From Streptomyces sp. LHD-70 (GTDB lineage Bacteria; Actinomycetota; Actinomycetes; Streptomycetales; Streptomycetaceae): a DNA stretch of 64,000 bases. The number at the start of each line of letters is the position of its first letter. Positions within the stretch are counted from its first letter, which is position 1. The position numbers and the translations under genes were made by a program. The notes under the pieces are model-generated. The model made no database searches. It worked only from the letters and a program-made list of their open reading frames with translations, and was not told where the DNA came from. The stretch spans positions 310,001 through 374,000 of the forward strand of contig NZ_JAVIFW010000008.1 of the NCBI RefSeq assembly GCF_031157275.1, written 5' to 3'. This document shows positions 35,082-42,121 of this stretch, piece after piece.

Positions 35082-35882
35082 ATGTCCCACACCGCTCACA
35101 TACCCAGCCACCGGAAGCCCCGCCCGCAGCGCACCACCAAGCTGCGCGCCGGAGTTGCCGGTGGCGTCCTCAGCACCCTCGCGGTGGCCGGCGCCGCCGG
35201 TTCGGCGCACGCGGCCGAGCCCGTGACCGAGACCATCGAGATGCCCACGCTCACCACTGAGCTGGCGACCAAGGTGGCCGCGAGCGCGGACGCCACGCAG
35301 CAGGCCGCGGACTCCTACAAGCTCCAGGCCGAGCAGGACGCCGCAGCCGAGAGGGCCGCCAAGGAGGCCAAGAAGGCCAAGGCGAAGGCGATCGCCAAGG
35401 CCAAGGCCGAGAAGGAGGCGAAGGAGCGCGCCGCCGAGGAGCGTGCCGCCCGCGCCGCCGAGCGCACCACGCTCAGCGCCACCACCGACTCCGTCTCCGA
35501 CACCGCCGACTCCGTGGCGCCCGCCAGCGGCAGCATGGGCGCCGTCATCGGCTTCCTGCAGGCGCAGGTCGGCGACGCGTACGTGATGGGTGCCACCGGC
35601 CCCAACGCATGGGACTGCTCCAGCCTGGTGCAGGCCGCGTTCAAGCAGGCCGGTGTCGACCTGCCGCGGGTCTCCCAGGACCAGTCGATGGTCGGCACCG
35701 AGGTCGGCACGTCCAACCTCCAGGTCGGCGACATCCTGTACTGGGGCGGCAAGGGCTCCGCGTACCACACGGGTGTGTACATCGGTAACGGCCAGTACCT
35801 GGACGCCGCGAACCCCAGCAAGGGCGTGGTCATCCAGGACCTGTCGGGCTACCCGGCCGACGGTGCGGTCCGCGTCATGTGA
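35082..35882 (+). CDS. Secreted NlpC/P60 family peptidoglycan endopeptidase
   Basis: A 266-residue exported hydrolase that should cut peptide stems of peptidoglycan (gamma-D-Glu-diaminopimelate type). Residues 1-45 are a signal peptide ending AHAAEP. Residues 80-128 form a Lys/Ala/Glu-rich coiled coil. The C-terminal NlpC/P60 domain carries the catalytic Cys179 in NAWDCSSLVQAAFKQAG and His229 in AYHTGVYIG, followed by the third polar residue in YLDAANPSKG. The ATG at 35082 has a GGAGG 22 bp upstream, farther than usual, so the site is either weak or the leader folds. Streptomyces hydrolases of this kind are often controlled by leader RNAs. Confidence 0.92.
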   Translation: MSHTAHIPSHRKPRPQRTTKLRAGVAGGVLSTLAVAGAAGSAHAAEPVTETIEMPTLTTELATKVAASADATQQAADSYKLQAEQDAAAERAAKEAKKAKAKAIAKAKAEKEAKERAAEERAARAAERTTLSATTDSVSDTADSVAPASGSMGAVIGFLQAQVGDAYVMGATGPNAWDCSSLVQAAFKQAGVDLPRVSQDQSMVGTEVGTSNLQVGDILYWGGKGSAYHTGVYIGNGQYLDAANPSKGVVIQDLSGYPADGAVRVM

Positions 35883-35901
35883 CGGTCCCCGAGACGCAGC
35901 G

Positions 35902-35937
35902 AAGGGCCGCCGCTCCACTCGGAGCGGCGGCCCTTTC
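35902..35937 (+). terminator. Intrinsic terminator, NlpC/P60 gene
   Basis: AAGGGCCGCCGCTCC pairs perfectly with GGAGCGGCGGCCCTT (15 bp) around an ACTC loop. The stem begins 20 bp after the stop codon, and the flanking A/T run makes it usable from both sides, so it may also serve the convergent reductase gene. Confidence 0.9.
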
Positions 35938-35961
35938 GACGTACCGGCCGGGCGGAGGGCC

Positions 35962-37263
35962 TCAGGCCTTCGGCGCCACCTTGGAGAGGCCGTTGATGAT
36001 GCGGTCCATCGCGTCGCCGCCCGTGGGGTCGGTGAGGTTGGCGAGCATCTTCAGCGTGAACTTCATCAGGACCGGGTGCGTCAGACCGCGCTCCGTGGCG
36101 ATCCTCATGACCTTCGGGTTGCCGATGAGCTTCACGAAGGCGCGGCCGAGCGAGTAGTAGCCGCCGTAGGTGTCCTTCAGGATCTTCGGGTAGCGCTGCA
36201 GGGCCAGTTCGCGCTGCGCGGGGGTGGCGCGGGCGTGCGCCTGCACGATCACGTCGGCCGCGAGCTGCCCCGACTCCATGGCGTACGCGATGCCCTCGCC
36301 GTTGAACGGATTGACCAGGCCGCCCGCGTCACCGACGAGCAACAGGCCCTTGGTGTAGTGCGGTTGACGGTTGAACGCCATCGGCAGGGCGGCACCGCGG
36401 ATCGGCGTCGTCATGTTCTCCGGGGTGTACCCCCAGTCCTCCGGCATCGACGCGCACCAGGCCTTGAGGATCTCCCGCCAGTCCAACTCCCGGAACGCCT
36501 TGGAGGAGTTGAGGATGCCGAGGCCGACGTTGGACGTGCCGTCGCCCATGCCGAAGATCCAGCCGTAGCCGGGAAGGAGCCGGTCCTGCGGGCCGCGCCG
36601 GTCCCACAGCTCCAGCCACGACTCCAGGTAGTCGTCGTCGTGGCGCGGCGACTCGAAGTACGTGCGGACCGCGACGCCCATCGGGCGGTCCTCGCGGCGG
36701 TGCAGGCCCATCGCGAGGGAGAGCCGGGTCGAGTTGCCGTCGGCGGCGACGACGAGCGGGGCGTGGAAGGTGACTTCGCGCTTGTCCTTGGAGTCGGGGT
36801 CGCCCACCTTCGCGTGCACGCCGGTGATGCGGCCCGTGCGGTCGTCCACGATCGGGGCGCCGACGTTGCACCGCTCGTAGAGGCGCGCGCCCGCCTTCTG
36901 CGCCTGGCGGGCCAGTTGCTCGTCGAAGTCGTCGCGCTTGCGCACCAGGCCGTAGTCCGGGTACGAGGCGAGGTCCGGCCAGTCCAGCTGCAGTCGGACG
37001 CCGCCGCCGATGATGCGCAGGCCCTTGTTGCGCAGCCAGCCCGCCTCTTCCGAGATGTCGATGCCCATCGACACGAGCTGCTTGGTGGCGCGGGGGGTGA
37101 GACCGTCACCGCAGACCTTCTCGCGCGGGAACGCCGTCTTCTCCAGGAGCAGGACGTCGAGTCCGGCCTTCGCGAGGTAGTACGCGGTCGTGGAACCGGC
37201 TGGCCCGGCCCCGACGACGATCACATCTGCACTGTGTTCGGAGAGGGGCTGGGGCTCGGTCAC
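35962..37263 (-). CDS. Geranylgeranyl reductase family flavoprotein, probable menaquinone reductase
   Basis: A 433-residue FAD enzyme. The dinucleotide fold is DVIVVGAGPAGSTTAYYLAKAGLDVLLLEK, followed by the family signature FPREKVCGDGLTPRATKQL, and the second FAD block is LLVGDAGGLVNPFNGEGIAYAMESGQLAAD. The closest characterised group saturates prenyl chains; the mycobacterial homologue MenJ reduces one double bond of the menaquinone tail and is also encoded close to menG. I infer the same role from the neighbouring menG and mqn genes. The start is taken as GTG at 37263 after GGGGAGA; an upstream ATG at 37335 lacks a site. Confidence 0.85.
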   Translation of the reverse strand: MTEPQPLSEHSADVIVVGAGPAGSTTAYYLAKAGLDVLLLEKTAFPREKVCGDGLTPRATKQLVSMGIDISEEAGWLRNKGLRIIGGGVRLQLDWPDLASYPDYGLVRKRDDFDEQLARQAQKAGARLYERCNVGAPIVDDRTGRITGVHAKVGDPDSKDKREVTFHAPLVVAADGNSTRLSLAMGLHRREDRPMGVAVRTYFESPRHDDDYLESWLELWDRRGPQDRLLPGYGWIFGMGDGTSNVGLGILNSSKAFRELDWREILKAWCASMPEDWGYTPENMTTPIRGAALPMAFNRQPHYTKGLLLVGDAGGLVNPFNGEGIAYAMESGQLAADVIVQAHARATPAQRELALQRYPKILKDTYGGYYSLGRAFVKLIGNPKVMRIATERGLTHPVLMKFTLKMLANLTDPTGGDAMDRIINGLSKVAPKA

Positions 37264-37383
37264 GGCTGATCTCCCCGGGTTCGGAGTATGGAGTTCGGCT
37301 CTCGGCAAACTCACGTGCCGAAGCGCACTGGACATGGGCAGTCTATGGGGGCGTATCGATCACGGACCGAAGGGCTGCCTCGT

Positions 37384-37908
37384 ATGACGTCAGCGACGCC
37401 GAGCACCGCCGCACCCACCCCCGCCGTAAGGCTCCGCGTCCCCACCGAGGAGGACGCGTACGCCTGGCACCAGGTGTTCAACCACCCCGAGGTCATGGAG
37501 TTCCACGGCGGCAAGGCGGCCGAGCCGTCGGTGTACGAGGAGCTGACCGCCCGCCAGCGCCGGCACGACGCGGAGCTGGGCTTCTGCCTGTGGACGATGC
37601 TCGACGAGGAAGGGCGGGTGCTCGGCTTCACCGGCGCCCAGCCCTGGCCGCACGCCTGGGGCCCCGCGGGCGCGATCGAGATCGGCTGGCGCCTGGGCCG
37701 CGAGGCCTGGGGGCGCGGGTACGCGACGGCCGCGGCGCGTACGACCCTGGAGCGGGTCCGGGCGGCCGGGGTGAGCGAGGTGGTGGCGATGGTGGCCGCG
37801 GAGAACGAGCGCTCGATCGCCGTGACCCGCCGCCTGGGCATGGAGCTCGCGGAGACGTTCACGACGCCGACGGGACGGCAGGGGCACTGCTTCAAGCTGG
37901 CGCTCTGA
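37384..37908 (+). CDS. GNAT family N-acetyltransferase (RimJ/RimL-like)
   Basis: A 174-residue acetyl-CoA-dependent acetyltransferase. RLRVPTEEDAYAWHQVFNHPEVMEFHGG is the N-terminal block of the RimJ/RimL type and EIGWRLGREAWGRGYATAAARTTLE carries the acetyl-CoA-binding RxxGxG/A loop. The end, AAENERSIAVTRRLGMELAETF, is the usual last helix and strand. The substrate is unknown. The ATG at 37384 has GAAGGG upstream; 37345 is a possible longer start. Confidence 0.85.
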   Translation: MTSATPSTAAPTPAVRLRVPTEEDAYAWHQVFNHPEVMEFHGGKAAEPSVYEELTARQRRHDAELGFCLWTMLDEEGRVLGFTGAQPWPHAWGPAGAIEIGWRLGREAWGRGYATAAARTTLERVRAAGVSEVVAMVAAENERSIAVTRRLGMELAETFTTPTGRQGHCFKLAL

Positions 37909-37926
37909 CACCGGAGGGCGGACCGG

Positions 37927-38847
37927 TCAGAACACGGACAGGCCCGTCAGCGTCGTGAACCGGTCGAGCGCGGCCACGCCCGCAACGGAGTTGCCGCGCT
38001 CGTCGAGCCCCGGGCTCCACACGCACAGCGTGCCCCGGCCCGGTACGACGGCCACGATCCCGCCGCCGACGCCGCTCTTGCCGGGCAGCCCGACGCGGTA
38101 CGCGAACTCGCCCGCCGCGTCGTAGGTCCCGCAGGTCATCATCACCGCGTTGATCTGCTTGGCCTCGCTGCGGGTGAGGAGCCGGGTGCCGTCGGCGCGC
38201 ACCCCGTGCCGGGCCAGGAAGCCCGTGGCCAGGGCGAGATCGGCACAGTTCATCTCGATCGAGCACTGCCGGAAGTAGTGCGTGAGCAGCGTCGGCACGG
38301 GCTGGCGGATATTGCCGTACGAGGCCATGAAGTGCGCGAGGGCCGCGTTGCGGTCGCCGTGCGCGGTCTCGGAGGAGGCCACCTCCAGGTCGAACCCGAT
38401 GTCCGGGTTGCCGCTCTCGGCGCGCAGGAAGGCGAGCAGCTCCTCGCCCGCGTCGCCGGTCAGGGACTGCAGCCGGTCGGTGACGACGAGGGCGCCCGCG
38501 TTGATGAACGGATTGCGCGGAATGCCGTTCTCGTACTCCAGCTGTACGAGGGAGTTGAACGGGTTGCCCGAGGGCTCGCGGCCGACGCTCTCCCAGAGCC
38601 CGGCGCCGTCCGTGGCGAGGACCAGGGCGAGCGTGAACACCTTGGTGATCGACTGGGCGGAGAACGGGACCTGCCACTCCCCCACGCCGTGCACCCGGCC
38701 GTCGACGCCGGCGAAGGCCATCCCGAAGCGGTTCGGGTCGACTCCGGCGAGCGCGGGGATGTAGTCGGCGCTGTGGCCGCGTCCCGGCAGGGCGCCCACC
38801 TCGTCGGCGATCTGCTCCAGGACGGACGGAAGGTGAGGGAAGTCCAC
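37927..38847 (-). CDS. glsA: Glutaminase
   Basis: A 306-residue serine-dependent beta-lactamase-like glutaminase converting glutamine to glutamate and ammonia. The catalytic block FSAQSITKVFTLALVL holds the Ser-x-x-Lys pair; NPFINAGALVV, FRQCSIEMNCADLALATGFLA and GLPGKSGVGGGIVAVVPG are further signatures. The start is a GTG at 38847 with GGAGGAG four bases upstream. It lies 20 bp after menG and is probably co-transcribed, although no functional link is obvious. Confidence 0.94.
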   Translation of the reverse strand: MDFPHLPSVLEQIADEVGALPGRGHSADYIPALAGVDPNRFGMAFAGVDGRVHGVGEWQVPFSAQSITKVFTLALVLATDGAGLWESVGREPSGNPFNSLVQLEYENGIPRNPFINAGALVVTDRLQSLTGDAGEELLAFLRAESGNPDIGFDLEVASSETAHGDRNAALAHFMASYGNIRQPVPTLLTHYFRQCSIEMNCADLALATGFLARHGVRADGTRLLTRSEAKQINAVMMTCGTYDAAGEFAYRVGLPGKSGVGGGIVAVVPGRGTLCVWSPGLDERGNSVAGVAALDRFTTLTGLSVF

Positions 38848-38867
38848 GTGCTCCTCCGGCACTGCGC

Positions 38868-39563
38868 TCAGGCCGACTTGAAGCCCCGGTGCAGGGCCAC
38901 GATGCCGCCGGTGAGGTTGCGCCAGGCGACCTTCGACCAGCCGGCCGACTGCAGGAGCGAGGCGAGCGCGGGCTGGTCCGGCCACTCGCGGATCGACTCG
39001 GCGAGATAGACGTACGCGTCCGGGTTGGAGGAGACCGCACGGGCCACGGGCGGCAGCGCGCGCATCAGGTACTCGGTGTAGACGGTGCGGAACGGGGCCC
39101 AAGTCGGCTGGCTGAACTCGCAGATGACGACGCGTCCGCCGGGCTTGGTCACGCGGTACAGCTCGCGCAGGGCCTGGTCCGTCTCCTGGACGTTGCGCAG
39201 CCCGAAGGAGATCGTCACCGCGTCGAAGGAGTCGTCCGCGAACGGCAGCCGGGTCGCGTCGCCCGCCGTGAACGGCATGTGCGGGTGGCGCTGCTTGCCG
39301 ACGCTGAGCATGCCGAGGGAGAAGTCGCAGGGCACGACGTACGCACCGGCCTGCACGAACGGCTGCGAGGAGGTGGCGGTGCCGGCGGCGAGGTCGAGGA
39401 TCTTCTGCGCGGGCCGCGCGTCCACGGCCTTCGCGACCTCCTTGCGCCAGAGCCGGGCCTGGCCGAGGGAGAGGACGTCGTTGGTGAGGTCGTACTTCTC
39501 GGCGACGTCGTCGAACATCTCGGCGACTTCGTGCGGCTGCTTTTCCAGGGATGCGCGGGTCAC
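38868..39563 (-). CDS. menG: Demethylmenaquinone methyltransferase
   Basis: A 231-residue SAM-dependent methyltransferase of the UbiE/MenG family, which C-methylates demethylmenaquinone in the last step of menaquinone synthesis. VAEMFDDVAEKYDLTNDVLSLGQARLWR is the family N-terminus, ILDLAAGTATSSQPF the SAM loop, and DAVTISFGLRNVQETDQALRELYRVTKPGGRVVICEFSQP the second signature. The GTG at 39563 gives the usual MTRASLEKQPHEVA start; an ATG three codons upstream (39572) is the alternative. Confidence 0.93.
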   Translation of the reverse strand: MTRASLEKQPHEVAEMFDDVAEKYDLTNDVLSLGQARLWRKEVAKAVDARPAQKILDLAAGTATSSQPFVQAGAYVVPCDFSLGMLSVGKQRHPHMPFTAGDATRLPFADDSFDAVTISFGLRNVQETDQALRELYRVTKPGGRVVICEFSQPTWAPFRTVYTEYLMRALPPVARAVSSNPDAYVYLAESIREWPDQPALASLLQSAGWSKVAWRNLTGGIVALHRGFKSA

Positions 39564-39657
39564 GTACCCCATTCAAGCAGGGTGCGGGGCGTGGTCCGTG
39601 GCCGCCTGCGCCGGGGCGTCTGCCCAGTGCGGTTTCCTCGGCGTCTGCCGGCCCGCT

Positions 39658-39779
39658 GTGGCTGGTCACGCAGTTCCCCGCGCCCCTGAAGGCCTGCGCT
39701 ACGCGCGGCCTTCCCCCGGGGAGATGCCGCACGGAGTGCGCATCTCAGGGGCGCGGGGAACTGCGCGACCAGCCCCCAC
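39658..39779. repeat. Large palindromic Streptomyces-type intergenic repeat
   Basis: Two inverted arms of about 32 bp (39658-39689 and 39747-39779) contain the core GGGGCGCGGGGAACTGCGCG. Between them two smaller hairpins form (GAAGGCC/GGCCTTC and GATG-CGCAC/GTGCG-CATC), so the whole element can fold as a cruciform. It sits in the divergent region between menG and a small gene. The same core recurs at the right edge of the window (63970-64000), and from memory it is a common dispersed element in Streptomyces genomes. Confidence 0.85.
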
Positions 39780-39844
39780 CGGAGCCGCAGACGAACAGGG
39801 GGGCCGCCTACGCTGGGCCTCACGACAAGCGGGAGGGGGACACC

Positions 39845-40045
39845 GTGAAGCGGTGGATGGTCGGGGGCTGGTTGGTGCTCGTGATCGGGGCGTGGGCGTT
39901 CACGGAGTCCATCGACGACGGCATCGAGCCCAGCTCGGGGCGGACGGAACCGACGCCGACGGCGCCGTCCGTACCGGTGGACCTGGACTGCCCCAGCCGA
40001 GCCCCGGACGGGTCGATCATGGCGTGCGCGTACAAGGTGGAGTGA
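39845..40045 (+). CDS. Small membrane-anchored protein of unknown function
   Basis: A 66-residue protein: one N-terminal hydrophobic helix (MVGGWLVLVIGAWAF), then a Pro/Thr-rich external segment and a short tail with two Cys residues (LDCPSRAPDGSIMACAYKVE) that could form a disulfide. The GTG start has a strong GGAGGGGG site 6 bp upstream, which is the main argument that it is real. I do not recognise the family. Confidence 0.6.
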   Translation: MKRWMVGGWLVLVIGAWAFTESIDDGIEPSSGRTEPTPTAPSVPVDLDCPSRAPDGSIMACAYKVE

Positions 40046-40049
40046 GGCC

Positions 40050-40649
40050 TCAACGACCCCGGTAGATCAGCCGTCCGCCGATCACCGTCGCCACGCACGT
40101 GGACGCGCCCCGGCGGACCAGTTCCGCGCGGTCCGGTACGTCGAAGATCGCGAAGCGGGCCGGGCCGCCCACCGCCAGCGGTGGCAGCAGCACCAGCGGG
40201 CGCGGGGAGAGCGAGACGGGCCCGGGGAGACGGTCCGGGCGGGCGGCGAAGGCCAGGCCGGAGCGCTGCGCCACCTCCAGGACCGCCTTGGCGCGAAGCT
40301 CACCGGCGATCGCCACCGTGCCGTGGGCGAACAGCCGCTGCACCCCGCGCCGTGCGCTCGCGCCGAGCCGGGCCGGTTCGGCGCGGAACAGTGCGCGGGC
40401 CCGCTCGCCGCCGATCGGCGCGGTGCCGAGGGTGTCGGCCTCGCGCGGATCGGGGTGGTACGTGCCCTCCAGGATCTCCGGGCCGTACGGGTTGAGCAGC
40501 CCCGGCGTGAGGATGCCGGGCCAGCGCCGCACCCGCGCCTGCGGGGCGGCGGCGGCCAGCTCCTCGTACGGGCCGAGCGCGGCGATCGTCGCGCCGTCGA
40601 CCAGGACGGCCGTCTCCGGGGACGCCTCGGCGACGTGAAGTGTCAGCAC
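40050..40649 (-). CDS. Degenerate amidohydrolase-like protein next to mqnC
   Basis: A 199-residue protein that looks like a shrunken amidohydrolase. The first 55 residues match the N-terminal beta-sandwich and first strand of the family, but the usual PGLxxxHxH metal motif is replaced by PGILTPGLLNPYGPE, with no HxH. The last 45 residues (PARFAIFDVP...STCVATVIGGRLIYRGR) match the C-terminal sandwich that ends such enzymes. Only about 100 residues remain of the TIM barrel. It starts with GTG 7 bp after the mqnC stop, so the pair is probably co-transcribed. Hydrolase activity seems unlikely; a relic of, or partner derived from, an aminofutalosine deaminase (MqnX-type) is possible. Confidence 0.65.
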   Translation of the reverse strand: MLTLHVAEASPETAVLVDGATIAALGPYEELAAAAPQARVRRWPGILTPGLLNPYGPEILEGTYHPDPREADTLGTAPIGGERARALFRAEPARLGASARRGVQRLFAHGTVAIAGELRAKAVLEVAQRSGLAFAARPDRLPGPVSLSPRPLVLLPPLAVGGPARFAIFDVPDRAELVRRGASTCVATVIGGRLIYRGR

Positions 40650-40656
40650 GTACAGC

Positions 40657-41856
40657 TCAGTTACTGGAGAGCAGCTTGAGCTCGGGGTGGGCCGTGCCGC
40701 CCTCGATCGCGATGGACGAGATGTGCGAGGCGACGCGCTCGTCGACCGGGTCGTTCGCCGGGTCGTCGTGCACCACCAGGTGCTCGTACGTCGTGGAGCG
40801 CTGGGCCGGGACGCGATCCGCGGTGCGGATCATCTCGATGATCTCCTGCAGGTTGGAGCGGTGCTTGGCACCGGCGGAGGAGACGACGTTCTCCTCCAGC
40901 ATGACCGAGCCGAGGTCGTCCGCGCCGTAGTGCAGGGTGAGCTGGCCGATCTCCTTGCCGGTGGTCAGCCAGGAGCCCTGGATGTGCGCGACGTTGTCGA
41001 GGAAGAGGCGGGCGATGGCGATGATCCGCAGGTACTCGAAGATCGTCGCCTGCGTCCGGCCCTTGAGGTGGTTGTTCTCGGGCTGGTACGTGTACGGGAT
41101 GAAGGCGCGGAAGCCGCCCGTCCGGTCCTGGACGTCGCGGATCATGCGCAGGTGCTCGATGCGCTCGGCGTTGGTCTCGCCCGTGCCCATCAGCATCGTG
41201 GAGGTGGACTCCACGCCGAGCTCGTGGGCGAGCTCCATGATCTCCAGCCAGCGCTCGCCGGACTCCTTGAGCGGCGCGATCGCCTTGCGCGGCCGGGCCG
41301 GGAGCAACTCGGCACCGGCGCCCGCGAAGGAGTCGAGACCGGCCGCGTGGATCCGCCGGATCGCGTCCTCGGCGCTGACCCCGGAGATCCGCGCCATGTG
41401 CTCGACCTCGGAGGCGCCGAGGGAGTGGATGACCAGCTGCGGGTAGGCCTTCTTGATCGCCGAGAAGTGCTCCTCGTAGTACTCGACGCCGAAGTCCGGG
41501 TGGTGGCCGCCCTGGAACATGACCTGGGTGCCGCCCAGTTCGACGGTCTCCGCGCAGCGGCGCAGGATGTCGTCGAGGTCGCGGGTCCAGCCCTTCTTCT
41601 TGTCCTTCGGGGCGGCGTAGAACGCGCAGAACTTGCACGCCGTCACGCAGACGTTCGTGTAGTTGATGTTCCGCTCGATGATGTACGTCGCGATGTGCTC
41701 CGTGCCCGCGTACCTCAGTTTGCGCGCGGCGTCGGCGGCGCGGCCGAGCGCGTGCAGCGGCGCGGAGCGGTAGAGGTCGAGGGCCTCTTCCGGGGTGATC
41801 CGCCCGCCCTCGGCGGCACGGTCGAGAATGGACTGGAGGGAGGCCTTCTCGGTCAC
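40657..41856 (-). CDS. mqnC: Cyclic dehypoxanthinyl futalosine synthase
   Basis: A 399-residue radical-SAM enzyme of the futalosine menaquinone pathway, which cyclises dehypoxanthinyl futalosine. The [4Fe-4S] motif is CVTACKFCAFY (C-x3-C-x2-C). Other blocks are GGTQVMFQGGHHPDFGVEYYEEHFSAIKKAYPQLVIHSLGASEVEHMA and STMLMGTGETNAERIEHLRMIR. It resembles MqnE but carries the MqnC-type GGHHPD motif. The GTG start at 41856 is preceded by AAAGGGA. Confidence 0.95.
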   Translation of the reverse strand: MTEKASLQSILDRAAEGGRITPEEALDLYRSAPLHALGRAADAARKLRYAGTEHIATYIIERNINYTNVCVTACKFCAFYAAPKDKKKGWTRDLDDILRRCAETVELGGTQVMFQGGHHPDFGVEYYEEHFSAIKKAYPQLVIHSLGASEVEHMARISGVSAEDAIRRIHAAGLDSFAGAGAELLPARPRKAIAPLKESGERWLEIMELAHELGVESTSTMLMGTGETNAERIEHLRMIRDVQDRTGGFRAFIPYTYQPENNHLKGRTQATIFEYLRIIAIARLFLDNVAHIQGSWLTTGKEIGQLTLHYGADDLGSVMLEENVVSSAGAKHRSNLQEIIEMIRTADRVPAQRSTTYEHLVVHDDPANDPVDERVASHISSIAIEGGTAHPELKLLSSN

Positions 41857-41956
41857 CGGGGTCCCTTTCAGGCGGTTTCAGGCGGTCTTACGCGCGGACT
41901 GATCCAGCGTACGCCAGGGGTACGACACCCCCGTTGCGAGGCCCCGCGTGCGTGCC

Positions 41957-42121
41957 AGGGCCCGTCTCCCCGATCTTCGCGGATCAGGCCGCGGCGTCTG
42001 GTGCGTGCTCTCGGCGTGCGCCCGGATCGCCCTCGTACTGGACGTACTTGGGTGATTCGGGCGTGCGGCGAGAGTGCGTGCCAGGCGTCGTGGACCCGCG
42101 AAGATCGGGGAGACGGGCCCT
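41957..42121. repeat. Giant 165-nt inverted repeat (long hairpin)
   Basis: The ends, 41957-41982 and 42096-42121, are perfect 26-bp inverted arms. Inside, 41992-42032 pairs with 42050-42090 over 41 positions with only one true mismatch (42014/42068). Ten of these pairs are G-U wobbles on the plus strand. The tip closes with GTAC/GTAC around a 5-nt loop. On the minus strand the ten wobbles would be C-A mismatches. The right arm runs into the stop codon of the kinase gene (42120-42122). Both flanking genes are on the minus strand. Confidence 0.92.
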
